A DNA stretch of 64,000 nucleotides, from NCBI GenBank assembly GCA_030248215.1, contig JASANG010000400.1, forward strand, positions 124,001 to 188,000. Reading direction: 5' to 3'. A program made the position numbers and the translations under genes. Source of the stretch: Enoplolaimus lenunculus (taxonomy: Eukaryota; Nematoda; Enoplea; Enoplida; Thoracostomopsidae). Under the pieces are notes generated by a model, which had not been told where the DNA came from, searched no databases, and saw only the letters and a list, made by a program, of their open reading frames with translations. Positions 22,824 through 42,537 of the stretch are shown in pieces. Positions within the stretch are counted from its first letter, which is position 1. Every line of letters begins with the position of its first letter.

Positions 22824-23171
22824 TGGATCGTCTGGAACGTCTTCAGTTTGTTCGTCAATTTCAAGATCGCAAAAGAAAAGTATCTGGTCGTCAAACCATG
22901 GTTTGGGATCTGGGGGCACATAAAAATCGTCCAACACTTCCCGAAATTCGGAAGATAAATACATATTCTGCATGCACCGGTGAAGCCCAGTTGTGCGCTG
23001 GAAATGCCCCAACATATAGCATAGGTCTATTAACAGCTCTTCGTGGTTACGGTAATATCGAATGTTGTTAACGTTGTCGAGCAGTAGTAGTCTTTCATGA
23101 TTTTCGAAACAGTGCCGAACGTAAGTTTCAAGAGTGTCACAAGGATTTGCGCAAATCACACAAATATGCAT
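22824..23171 (-). CDS. C2H2 zinc-finger exon, possible first exon of gene A
   Basis: An ATG at 23171 opens 116 codons to a possible donor (CCA|GTACAG); without splicing the reading stops three codons later, at 119. Residues 4-25 form a C2H2 finger (CVICANPCDTLETYVRHC, then FENH), spaced C-x2-C-x12-H-x4-H. A Leu/Asp-rich middle (RLLLLDNVNNIRYYRNHEE) and an acidic end (DLEIDEQTEDVPDDP) follow. It is the nearest upstream coding segment to gene A on the same strand, 2.9 kb from exon 19881-19628. The phases do not match directly (0 versus 1), so either one more exon lies between them or this is a separate gene. The opposite-strand reading is a shadow. Confidence 0.5.
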
Positions 23172-25226
23172 CTTTGTTGATCATTAGAAATTGTTGTTAA
23201 TGAATATTTTGAGTAAAGTGGATACATGCATCACAATATTTACGTATTCTGCTACAGATGTTAAGATAGCCGTACTACAGTTGTACGTGCATATAAACTA
23301 GAAGCTCCTAATGCAAAGCTATTTTATATTCCCGATCGGCCAGAATTGCCAAATAAACGGTAAATAAAAGCCCATATGTTATACTAAACCAAAGCAAGGT
23401 TATCACGGCAACTGGTTGCTCCAAAACTCGTTAACCGACAGCTGGTTGCCAACCTCTTGCCGGCTTAACTTACTCGTGTCGGGATTGAGTCGCCGAGATG
23501 TCAGGCAGACAGGATGTCGTGTCAACCAGATGTTGCGCGACAAGTTGTGGAGGTCGACGAAATGTCGGGCTATCAGTTGTCGGTAGACAAGTTCTGTTGG
23601 CAACAATTTGTCGTACAATTTAACCTATAGCCTTTTGTCTATGATATGGAGTGGACCCTAACCACGTTAATTTCTGGAATATTTGGTCAACACATATGAC
23701 ACGGCTGCTATTCGTAATGAACAAATAGGACACTTGGTTTCAAAAACATGAGAAGATCCAGAAACTTTTAACGCAGCGAGCGCGATACATATTAGACCAC
23801 ACGAGTAAACAGCCAGATTTTTTTATTAAACATAATGACCATCTTGAAGTCTTGGGGCGCCAGTCTCGGGATCCTAAACCAGTCGATTTGTTTTGGGGAT
23901 GCTAAGAACGGTCCTGCCGTCGCAATTAAGATATACATATTTGTATTTGTGGCGCGCTGCATCGATTCTCTTACCGGCTTAACCGTGTGAAATTATTGCC
24001 GTTCAAATAGAATAATCTGAAGCTCATGGTGTTTTATAATCAAATATGAGGAATGGCAGGGTTAAAACATACGAATTCAAATTTTCTTGGTCTTCAACGC
24101 AATTGGAAAATATATACGTATATATATTGAAATGTACAAAAATTTGCTAAAAGGCGCTAGCTGCAAAATTTCGGAACACAAAAAGTAGCCTCTTTTTCTC
24201 CACAAAAATCCTGAATCAGCCATCGCTCAGAAAACTATAGCGCAGCGCAATTTTAGTATCTAAAGCATCTGAGCTGACGCATTTTTGATAAATTTTGGCA
24301 ACATGGAGAGAAAGAATACTTGTAGGTTTGAAAAATGGTTTAAACGATTCGACAGTGAGAGTATACAGCGTATATATTTATGTATTTTAACGCTTTAAAC
24401 TTTTGCTGATGGCGCAAACCGGCAAAATTTGTTGCAAGAAACCTTGTTGTTTGATCTATCGGTTATTTTAGGAACGCAATCGTCACTGTCAAGATTAGAA
24501 CAAGATATATACTGACTAGGATAGGGCAGATAATGCAGCTTATTGTAGAATAACCGTTGCGCAGCTTCATAGCAAAAAATAACAGCGACAAATTCCGGAA
24601 GCCTTTGTAAAAACTTTAGACGGGCACTGCGGCAGTGCTACCTAGGGTCCTAAAAGTTAAATTTTAAAAAAGTCAGGTTGGGCAAAAAGTAACGGAATTT
24701 AAAAAGGCAACTGACGTATAACGAGTACGCTTTGGGAAACGAGCGTTTGCATTGGTTTTGAAGAGCTCACGCACTAGGCAGAATGGTGCGATGAGATTGC
24801 GGTACTAAAATATAACCGGATATAAAATTAAATAAAAACAATAAATATTAATTATGTTTCATAATCTAGGGACAGAATTTTCAACTTTGTGTAGCTCCTA
24901 TCACCAGTTGGTAACAGATCGCATAACTTTGCATACCGTAATTGGGAAAGATTTAGAATTTGGAATACTTTTAGCAGTTGTGGTACAATGTTCGAAAATC
25001 TATCACTAACTATTGATAGGTACTACACAATTAAGAATATTGGCTAAGGTACCTACAAGAACTTTTGAGCCGAATATGATATTTTCTAAAGACAAAAATT
25101 GATCGTCACTTCTTTGCGTATGTCTAAAAAGTAAGTTTTTCTCTTAGCGAAGCGCGCAAGCCTATTTACAGGTTCGCCGGAGCCGTAAAAATTAATTTTA
25201 ATTCGGACATTATTGACAATATGCAT
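23172..25226. other. Intergenic DNA, no gene seen
   Basis: It holds a CGACAACTCG-type foldback (23400-23625), a repeat at about 24583-24705 that recurs inverted at 41345-41460 (GGGTCCTAAA, GGGCAAAAAGTAACG), and a MITE at 24890-25065. That MITE has ends GTAGCTCCTATCACCAGTT and AACTATTGATAGGTACTAC. I see no splice-bounded exon. Confidence 0.45.
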
Positions 25227-26617
25227 TACTGTTGTGCAGTTACCAGGGTGCAACCGGGATTATAAAATACCTGAACCAGAACCAAAAACATCAAAAAATT
25301 ATTTATAACGCTATTTTGTCGCTAATGGTGTTAAACACACCATTTAGATTTATAAAATTCTGAAACAAATGCAGTAGTTCGAAACGTATGATAAATTATG
25401 CGGTATAGTACAGATTGAAAATTTTGGCAATACACGCTCAGACAATTTTAGAAATATATATTGGAATGATATGAAAATTTGCCTTAAATTTTGGACTGAA
25501 AACAATTTACAATACCGAAAAATTCCAGTTAAAAAATACCAGAATTTTTACCAAAACCGGATAGAGAAAAATACCGGATTTTTCTATCGAAACCGGAATT
25601 CCGGTTGCACCCTGGCAGTTACTACTCTTTCCATTGGCCGGCCGGCTGGCGGCCAACGGATCGTTTGACCGGCCTGCCGGATGGCCAATATTAAAATTTC
25701 AAAAATTATCAAGGAGATTCAATTACTAAGATAAGACCGGATGTCTGCCTTCGGCTCCGGTAGAATTTTTGCCGGAGGTTCCAGCAACTTTGGTAGTAAA
25801 ATTTTAAATAATTTTGCAAAATTTATCTGTTTCGCGCGTTTCGTTTTACTTTTGTCACAATTTTGAGCAAGGAATTTCCAAAATTTTGCAAAAAATTAGC
25901 GCAAAACCAAACAACATAACATATTATAGATATTGGATAAAATTAACTAATTAACCATCATTTTTACTACCTAATTTCATCTCAACTTCGGCTCCGGCAA
26001 GTTTTGTTGACCTCCGTCTTCGGCTCCGGCAAGTTTCGTTGACCTTCGTCTTCGCCTCCGGTATTTTTCACCTCCGGTTGTACCCTGCCAAATTACATTA
26101 TTATTCCTTTTACTTTTGGGAAAAATATTTATAAATGATGCAGTGAAAAATCCCACTATATTGTTAAGAGGTTACGGAACTTAGATAATCTGAAGGGCTT
26201 TACCCTACCAACCGTGCTGCCTATAATAGAAATGCAACCAAAGCAGTTTCAACTAGTGATTCAATTTTAACGTTGGCCATAATGTAAAGATCAAGAGCGG
26301 AATCTGTTTCTGTGGGACTTGAAAAAAGTAAACCTAAGCTTTAGACTAATTTTTTGCTTGGAGTAGGCTTAGGCTTAGGCTTACGCTTAGGAATATGCTC
26401 ATAATACTTTTTTGTTCCTGTTCTTTACATTGGCATGATAACAGTAAGCAACAGTTCAGATTTAAGCTAGTTTTAGAATTGATATCTACGGCTAAAAATA
26501 TTAACGTAATGATGTCGCAACGTTAGTTTTCTATTTTTAAAGCAAATATTTTATACTAGCCGGCAGCGGCGAATACTTTTGGCCGGCCAGCCGGTTCCTG
26601 GCCGGTGCACAACACTA
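25227..26617. mobile_element. Second hAT-type element with other MITEs nested inside it
   Basis: The left end TACTGTTGTGCA and right end TGCACAACACTA match the element at 21105, including the CCGGCC-rich blocks (25636-25690, 26575-26600). It contains the complete element 25244-25614, a copy of the 42538 family (about 25730-26097) and a TTAGGC MITE (26275-26434). ATGCAT abuts both ends, but an 8-bp duplication is not clean. Confidence 0.55.
25244..25614. mobile_element. hAT-type MITE, 371 bp, perfect 8-bp target duplication
   Basis: Ends CAGGGTGCAACCGG and CCGGTTGCACCCTG are exact inverted copies. Both sides carry GCAGTTAC (25236-25243 and 25615-25622). The CAGGG end and the 8-bp duplication are typical of hAT. 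The interior has ACCGGAATT-type words and no real gene; the open reading at 25471 lies wholly in the element and its flank. Confidence 0.85.
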
Positions 26618-27106
26618 TGCATCAAACACTTGAAAGCAAACGACAAAGTATTAAAATATAAAAATCAGTTCTGCACTGCGTACGTACCAGTATACCAGTA
26701 CACACAATAAAAGATACAGATCTTGATTCGGAATATTTTATGTATCATTTTGCAACTTTTTCGTAAGGTTTGTTTTTGTGGTGCATATATAGATAGACGT
26801 TTAAGCGTATGCGCTTTTTCTGTAGTAGTGGCGCAGTAGTCGGGTCGGATTGGTTTTGTTTAGGGCATAAGTTTGGCTGGCGTTCATGCCTGGCGCTCCA
26901 ATTTTGCTGTCAAAAATGTGGCTGCTGTTGTGCGAATTCTATTCGTCACACATTCTCAGGCCTAAGCTTAGGAAAACGTTTATCTTAGCGAACCTTAAAC
27001 CTAAGCCTGAGCCTTTGCCTAAACCTAAACTAGGTCTTAATTTTAAAAGACAACTCTGAACACCAGTCAAAACAATAAACACTGAGAACTTTAAAACGGT
27101 CATTAC

Positions 27107-30100
27107 TCAAAATATTAAAATTTTATTTGGCTTCTTTTTCATTTCGCTCGCAAGGTCTCTTGGTTTTGTTAGTTCTTTGCTTGTGAATGCAAACCGTTTT
27201 TGGATTAGCTAGAAACTGAGTATAGTTTGCCATATAAATTCGCTCAATGAGAAGGAATGCTTTTTCTGTTATGTACGCAAGTTGACAGGGCACACTAAGC
27301 AGGAAGAAGGGCTACTATCCCTTTCTCAAGCCCCCAATTAAAAGGTCATTATTTTTATAAAAAATAGTGCAGAAGTGTTCTATCATGGATTTTAGCTGGT
27401 CGCAGTTTACTGAGGGTTGTAAGGGGCTTTGGGACACAACCCTTCATCATACTTTGTACTTTTAACATAAGGGGGGTAAACTGACACGATGAATAATCAG
27501 ACATTTAGCGAACTACGAAAATGTGCGCCATCTAATTACCGGAACTTCTGTCGAAAATCCTCGCCGCATCAAGACCTACAGTTTTAACGTGGATACCAGG
27601 GCATAAATGGAGGTCTGTCTCCGGCTACGGCATAAAACCGGTCTGCGGTTCCGGCTACGGCTCGTGCAGAATTTTTGCCGGAGGTTCCGGCAATTTTGGA
27701 TGTAAAATTTAGCATAATTTTGGTAAATTTATCTATTTAACGCGTTTTGTTTTACATTTGTCACAATTTGCAAGAAATAATTTCCGAAATTGCACAGAAA
27801 ATTTGCGTATTAAAGTCAAACATCATAACAACATATTGCAGATATTAACTAAAACTAACTAATTTAAAATCATTTTTACTACCTAACTTCGCCTCATCTC
27901 CGGCTCCATCTCCGGCGCCGGTAGTTTTTATCTCCGGAAGCACCCTGCGGATACTGTACTGGATGATACTGAAAAACAAAATACAGTGCGATCTTATTCA
28001 TAAGCATTTTTAACTCATAATCATCTATCGATGGCTTATAATACAGTTATGTTTTTAGAGATAAATCATATCAGTCCAAAAACGTAAAATACCGGAACCC
28101 GAGCCCAAAGTCCGGCCGGATCCTGTAAACACTAACGTACCTTAAATTCCAATTGTAGTGCCGGCACCAAAAAATTGACAAAATATTTGGTCCCCAAATA
28201 CAGAATTTACGAATTTACATATCGTTTAGAGTAATTAATTTCAAATTTAGCAAAATTGGTGAGCACAACTAGCACTAGTTACAGGCACATGACATAAACG
28301 AGTAAATTATGCTTTAGGCTTTTTAAGTTTTTAAAAATAATAAAAATAAAGGTAAAGTTGTACTGCATATATCTAGATCACGTAGATATTCGTTAACACA
28401 TCACCACGTAAACGTAACTTTATTTATTTTTTATGTGTACGCTCGACGTTACGGTATCTGCTGGTGTGTATATTTTATATTTTATCGCACAGTGATATGT
28501 TTGTGAAAGTGAGTTTAGCTAGTTCGTTTTGAAATCTGTTGATTTTGTTTGAGTGCTCAAAGTGTTACTTTTCTTTTACTTATATATAATGCGTTTTTCT
28601 AGAGGCAGGTGCGTAGCCAGAAAGTGAGGGTTTAGAAGTAAAGCCTTTTTGTAATCGAAACTTTCTACTGCTACGGTGCATGATAGCCGGGTTTTATTCT
28701 TTTCTAGCACTTATCCCTTCATTTTTAAAATATAGGCCACAGCCGTAGAAACGGGGCCAATTAAAATTTCCTTCAAGCTCAAAAGCGTCTTCACGGTTGG
28801 GGGCACTGGAGGGCCCTGACCTTCTAAGTTTCGCTGTTGCTTATCTAAATAGACTTGGTCTAAAAAGTAAGCAATCTCGAATTGCAATTGTAGGGTCCAC
28901 CAAAATTACTTTGTGCCCCTCTAAAAACGATTTTCTACAGACGTCCGTGTTCGAGCTATGCAAAATATTTGACTTTGCCGCCTGTTTCCCATAGTTTTGA
29001 TTGATTTCATTGTGGTTTTGAGGTTATCTTTTATTAAAAATTTGGTTGTGGGCATCAAAACATGTGACAGCGAAACGCAATGCACGGTGGTACATTTTAT
29101 ACCATGCGGAAACAAAACAGTTGCACACTCTAGTATCGTGCACTCTTGTTAGTGGCAATAACATTTCTAGTAGCGACAATAAATGTTTTCTTAAATTCTT
29201 TTAAAACTGTTCAGTCAGGGAAGAATGAGGATGTCCATAGTCATGGTGAGGCGCTAACCTGTGCCCCTTGCCCCCTCTGGAGCGACTTTGGTTTATTGGG
29301 CAAAACCAATGAGCTTCAGCTAGCATGTGACTTGTCACTTTCGCGTTAAGATAGAGGCTTAGTGACGGATCTTGGAACGGCTGTATTTCCCATTATTAAC
29401 CATGTCGTCTTGAAATTTTTGTGAACTTCCCAGTTTCATCACACTCTTAGACTAATGTTTGCACTCTCCTTATCCACTAGGTGGTTGCTCGTACACGTGC
29501 CCCATTCAAGTTAAACCTTCCAAGCCAATCCTCCAGCCTATAAAATTTTCTATTTGTTAAAGAATCCAACCATTATTGCCGTTGTTTATGTTTACTATTT
29601 GCTCTGACTTTAATGGAGGACCAGCCCGATTCGTAGTTTGGTCAGCGAATAAAGTCCAATAGGTCTTAGTGTCCCTAAAAAATTCTAGCCCCACGCCCAC
29701 AAAGAATGTTAGTTTCGCATGAGTTGTCAATTATATAAACTTCCTGCACGCCTTTTCTTAAATTTGTGCTATTTACTACTAAAACTATGGTTGATTTGTC
29801 GCAGTGTTCCTTCGCTGGCATGATTTGAAACACCTTCGCTTTAGTTTGCTTAGGCTTAGGTTTAGGCCTAGTCTAAAAACATAGGCTTTCATATGTAGGC
29901 ATATGAATGTACCTATTTTAGTATTACGGACCTCAGCTATATATAGGACATACCACCGAAATGTGGGGAAACTTACTTTTCATTTGGTTTTACGTTGTCA
30001 ATATAAAGAACGTTCCGCAATAATTTGCATTTTTAAAGCTGCTTTCATTCTTACACAAGCTCATGTTTGAAAAAATTACAAGGTTTTGCAACCAAAATTT

Positions 30101-31447
30101 CACTTCGTGGTCTCTGCGTATCTGTACATTGATTTGTCAGTTTTGTCCTGTCATGTTAAGAACTCACTCACCATATACAATTCCCGCAGCACATTATAAA
30201 CACAATTTTGTTTCAGATTTATTAGAAGTATATATCGCAGTTTTAGACATATATGTACTGATTTATACGCGTGGCACGTGATCTCTGTGCGGTACATTTT
30301 GTGTATACTCAAAGCAAGTAATTTTCTGTTTGGTACGCATGCCTTTCTTAAAGTTTTACAAACGTATTAAACGGATACGCACATTAATATCGTAGGCCAA
30401 AATGCAGGACAACTTACTAACTGGACTAGGCCAGTCTGCTACGTGACATAATAGCAATTTACTTGGGCTAAGCTGCAGAATCTCAACGGGAATTAAATTT
30501 GGTCTTAATCAGAATATTATAGTCGGAATTCAAATTTTTTGGCGAAACTGGAATCGGAATCGAAACGGAACTGCACTTTAATCTAGTTGGTCGATTGTTT
30601 GAGAAATACGTATACATAATTCGAAAACGTTAAGTTTGTTGGTCGAACCAATTAAGTAGCTTCAACTTCAAACATATGACCTTACCTAAATTCCGCTGTA
30701 TATATATTGAATTGAATGTATGTATAAACCAATTAGATTTGGTTATTTTGTTTAGACATTGTACCGATCACAAATAAGCATTGGTATCACCTTTTACATT
30801 TTACTGTTGAATGCCTACATCAGCAGTACGTGTGCTATTTAGCCTAAGTTAAAATGCTATTTGCTACAATAGCAGATTGGCCATAGCCAATCTGTCAGTT
30901 ATATATAGATTAATCGGCCTAAACTGCAGTTTGGCTTACGACGATTAATGCGAAAAACGGCCTCTGCCGGCTGTAACATGGTAGGCCGAATGGCACTGTC
31001 TTCAACTCGAGCTTCATGATTTCTAGTTTCTAAAACCTGAGGTACTACTTCCGTTCGGTTGCGTGTTCTTGCGGACGGATTTTTAGCCCTGTGTGTTGTA
31101 AATTTAGGAGTAAATTGGGTCGGTGATGCTTGTTTTCCACAGCAGCCCCAGGCTGACCGTGCTGAAAACTTCGCAGCACTACGACCTGGTTATATGTAAG
31201 CTCACTATAGTGTGTTTTTCTACTCGATAGCAGAAAATTACTAACAGCCATTCGACACTAGTTAAAAATCAGGAAGGTGTGACCGAAATCTTTCTAAAAA
31301 TTTATCGAGCTGCATGTGAAAATGAAAATTTCTCAAGTAAAGATTTACTACTGTGGCATGTTTGGAACACGTTCGTATACGTACTGAAATTCTTTCGGCT
31401 ATAAATCGTGCCCTCGAAATAATAATTCTTGCTACGCCAATCCCCAT
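27107..31447 (-). CDS. Gene E: small basic protein, unrecognised (166 residues)
   Basis: Four exons join in frame: 31447-31381 (ATG), 31185-30940, 30257-30172 and 27208-27107 (TGA). The phases are 1, 1 and 0, and the total is 501 bp. Acceptors end ATAACCAG, AAATCAG and TTTCTAG; donors are C|GTATAC, C|GTAAGC and G|GTGAGT. The second exon is the firmest: 246 bp open with RAKNPSARTRNRTEVVPQVL and EDSAIRPTMLQPAEAV. The protein is rich in Arg and Lys and ends in EMKKKPNKILIF. The short N-terminus (MGIGVARIIISRARFIAERI) could form an amphipathic basic helix, as in mitochondrial presequences, but that is only a guess. The 3-kb last intron holds several MITEs. No family is recognised. The third exon's acceptor is weak. 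Confidence 0.45.
27597..27947. mobile_element. hAT-type MITE of the 42538 family, intronic in gene E
   Basis: It starts CAGGGCATAAATGGAGG and ends CTCCGGAAGCACCCTG. GGATAC lies just outside the left end and one base outside the right end. The interior is shared with 42538-42888 (AATTTTTGCCGGAGG, TTTATCTATTTAACGCG, ATCATTTTTACTACCTAA). Confidence 0.7.
28770..28975. repeat. Dispersed repeat, copy of 36570-36715
   Basis: Shared blocks are GAGGGCC.TG, GAATTGCAATTGTA, CCAAAATTA and TTTTCTACAGACG. The 65-codon plus-strand reading here lies in the repeat and is not a gene. Intronic in gene E. Confidence 0.5.
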
Positions 31448-32094
31448 TCATATACGTGCCTTTTTACACGCGCTCAAATAGCTTGAATTGATTTGTTTTG
31501 TACGTGTATACATATAAACGTACTTCTTTTTTATACGTATATGTTATAAAAACTGGTTGGTAACATTGCAAAGCTTTGAAAAGGCATATGTAATCTGCGC
31601 TTGCTAAATGAGTCAGTTGCAAGTGTTTAGTGTTTAGCAGCGGCGGATGGACCCATGAAAACGGGATTAAGAATATGCATATCATTCCCAGAACACCGGC
31701 CTGCCCTGTTGAATATTTTTCAGGACAAATATTTTGTATTTGTCAAAAGTAGGAAAAAAGTTATGTTGAGGTTTACATTGCTTTAAACCTAAACTATGTG
31801 GTAAAAGCTACGTACGAAAGCTTTTTTGAAGCTAAAATTTATGAACGTAAGGAATATGTGTTCTCTCATGCAGGAAACTCCCGATGCACCACGCCACTAA
31901 TGTTCAGCCGCGGTTAAGGAAAATAATGGCACGAGGTGTGCTTGTTTACTGACCAGTCTTTGTGTGAATATACGTATACAAAGTACCAGACTGTAGTCAA
32001 TATACTATTCACTTTTTATTCAATATAGTAAAAAGTACAAAAACAAGCCGATTCTGTAGTGTTGTTTTTATATCAAGCGCGGGTATCGTCAAAA
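31448..32094. other. Intergenic stretch, no gene seen
   Basis: A+T-rich, with short minus-strand readings and no splice-bounded exon. The divergent starts of gene E (31447, minus) and gene B (33.7 kb, plus) mean the region from here to 33.7 kb should hold promoters of both. I see no clear core motif. Confidence 0.35.
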
Positions 32095-33295
32095 ATAACA
32101 AACCATAATGTAGGTTGTGCACGTACTACTATCCATTTGCGGCTCATGAAGTCGATGCATTCTCTTTAGTTTGTCAGTCGCGGGTCTCATAAAATAGCAT
32201 TTCGAAGAAACGCACATACTACTAGGTATCCATTTGCGGGTAGACGATTGTGGAAGTCGATGCATTCTGTTTAGTTTGTCAGTCGCGGGTATCAAAAATA
32301 GCATTCAAAAAACGCACATACTACTAGGTATCCATTTGCGGGTAGACGATTGTGTCATGAAGTCGATGCATTCTGTTTAGTTTGTCAGTCGCGGGTCTCA
32401 AAAAATAGCATTCCGAAGAAACGCACATACTACTAGGTATCCATTTGCGGGTAGACGATTATGTCATGAAGTCGATGCATTCTGTTTAGTTTGTCAGTCG
32501 CGGGTATCAAAAAAATAGCATTCCGAAGAAACGCACATACTACTAGGTATCCATTTGCGGGTAGACGATTGTGTCATGAAGTCGATGCATTCTGTTTAGT
32601 TTGTCAGTCGCGGGTCTCAAAAAATAGCATTCCGAAGAAACGCACATACTACTAGGTATCCATTTGCGGGTAGACGATTGTGTTAATATGAAGTCGATGC
32701 ATTCTGTTTAGTTTGTCAGTCGCGGGTATCAAAAAATAGCATTCCGAAGAAACGCACATACTACTAGGTATCCATTTGCGGGTAGACGATTGTGTTAATA
32801 TGAAGTCGATGCATTCTGTTTAGTTTGTCAGTCGCGGGTCTCAAAAAATAGCATTCCGAAGAAACGCACATACTACTAGGTATCCATTTGCGGGTAGACG
32901 ATTGTGTCATGAAGTCGATGCATTCTGTTTAGTTTGCTAGTCGCGGGTCTCAAAAAATAGCGTTCCGAAGAAACGCACATACTACTAGGTATCCATTTGC
33001 GGGTAGACGATTGTGTCATGAAGTCGATGCATTCTGTTTAGTTTGCTAGTCGCGGGTCTCAAAAAATAGCGTTCCGAAGAAACGCACATACTACTAGGTA
33101 TCCATTTGCGGGTAGACGATTGTGTCATGAAGTCGATGCATTCTGTTTAGTTTGCTAGTCGCGGGTCTCAAAAAATAGCATTCCGAAGAAACGCACATAC
33201 TACTAGGTATCCATTTGCGGGTAGACGATTGTGTCATGAAGTCGATGCATTCTGCTCAGTTTGTCAGTCGCGGGTGTCGTCAAATATTACTCCAA
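32095..33295. repeat. Minisatellite, about 11 units of 109 bp
   Basis: The word TGCATTCTGTTTAG recurs at 32261, 32367, 32476, 32586, 32699, 32810, 32920, 33029 and 33138, with diverged first and last units near 32157 and 33246. The period is 106-113 bp. Units carry GTCGCGGGTCTC or GTCGCGGGTATC, which alternate through the left half and then become uniform (GTCTC). The array ends about 400 bp before the first exon of gene B. Readings within it are interrupted and not exon-like. Confidence 0.9.
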
Positions 33296-33718
33296 AGGAA
33301 CGTTCTACAAGGTGCCATTTGCTTCTTAAAATTGTGCGTAGTATACGTATGGTTTTGGTGGATTCCACCGTGTCCGTGTCTTGAAGCCAATTTCATCTGT
33401 TAGCGCGTTGCTTTTATAAAGTGAGTATGATTCCGCCTGTTTTCAATTCCAGATGCAGGAGTTTAGTTTGAATTTCCGTCGGTGTTTAATTTTAGTTCTT
33501 CTTTATATTTTAAAAAATAATTAAGAAAGCTTTAAAAAATACTGGACACTTGAATTCCGGCAAATTAAACATATTTATCGGATGCTTAATAATCTCAAAC
33601 GTTGTTTCAATATTGTTTCGTACGATATAAAGTGTGGTGGTTCATTCTTCTCGCTTATTTTCTTGACATTGTCATGGTCATATACCTAGAGATCGTTTTG
33701 CCATTCCGCTGGCACGCC

Positions 33719-41217
<7,499 letters not shown>

Positions 41218-42537
41218 TTTTATTGCTCAATCAAAACTGCTCAAATCTTTAGTTGTGCCTTTTCTGTTTTCTGTGGTTGTGAAAATGCAATATGTATGTT
41301 TATATACGGTTGTTTTAAAACTAAATTTTATGGCGTCCTTCATTTTGCCCTTTTAAATGTCGTTACTTTTTGCCCAACGTGAATTATTTGAAAATTTAAC
41401 CTTTAGGACCCTAGGTCGCAGTGTTCCAGTACTTATCGGAATTTTTTGCAAAGCCTACCGGAGTTTGTTGCAGTTTAAACTTTTTGTTGAGTGAAATAGC
41501 GAAACTGTTGGTTGGGCAATAGTTAATGCGCTAATCTACTCAAAATTTTTCAGTTGGAAAGCTGTCAACAGTTGTATATTAATGTATATATACTCATTCA
41601 GTTATGTTGATAAGTATATATTGTATTGCAATTATAGATGGGCATTGGTTATCTGGATATGAAGAAAAATATAAGGATATGTATCGGAAATGAGATATGT
41701 ATCCGGATACCCAGATATCCGCCGGATACCGAAAATGTTATTGTGTAAAAAATTTTGGAATAATTTGCATTGCTTCCCCACTAAAGTAGCGTGAGCTCAC
41801 CAAAAAATTTCTGTATTCAAACGTCAGTCAGAATATTCAATTTCCTCGCGATTTTTGTGAGTTATTTTGCTATTTTGATGTATGTTTTGCGTAGGTGTTT
41901 GACTTTGGTCATTTTTCCAATCATAGTTTAGTGCCAGAAAAGTTTTTATAGTTCAGTGTCACACTGCAAACATTTCTTTTCTTTCTTGCTGATACTGTAA
42001 AAGCTCGGCACTGCGGTGGACCTGGTGTATAAAAAGTATTTAGTGTTCGAACGTTTCAACTATACGATGCCCATTTAACTATTGCAAAATGAAGTTAAAA
42101 ACTACGGGTGTTGATAGTTCTCTTAAAAACCTTCGCTTTTTTGTGCTGTTATTTATTACATATAGCAACGACAAATATATATACTATAACATGGCCGTTA
42201 ATAAGTAGTAAGCATATTAGTAACCGTATGCCTAAGCGTAAGGATAAGTCTATACCAAAACCTAAGCATAAAACCTAAGCAAAAAATCGGTCTAAATCGT
42301 AAGCTTACCGTATTTATGGTCCGCGGAAATATTGTCGAACCCTGATTTATTTATGCATTGGCCGTAGCAATAAACTCATATTCTTAAAGGTGGGTTTTTT
42401 AATATAACCCATGCTTTTTTGCCCCAATGTCAACGTCAATGCTACGCATTTGCTTTAAAGAGCAGGCTTTGGTTCAAAATAAGCATTAAACTATGCTCGT
42501 TTAGGCTTGAATCAGGTTTAGACTCTACGCTAGGTGG

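Noticed and set aside
21105-26617. A 28-bp perfect inverted repeat (TAGTGTTGTGCACCGGCC..) bounding 5.5 kb with the zinc-finger exon inside, as if one large transposon
   Set aside because: The left copy has its own right end at 21863 with matching 8-bp duplications (CTGGACGA/CTGGATGA), and the right copy has its own left end at 25227. These are two separate elements of one family, not the ends of one.
28797-28994. 65-codon plus-strand reading
   Set aside because: It overlaps a dispersed repeat also found at 36570-36715.
32089-32304. Minus-strand reading in the minisatellite as a repeat protein
   Set aside because: Other units are closed by stops in this frame, and no splice sites flank it.
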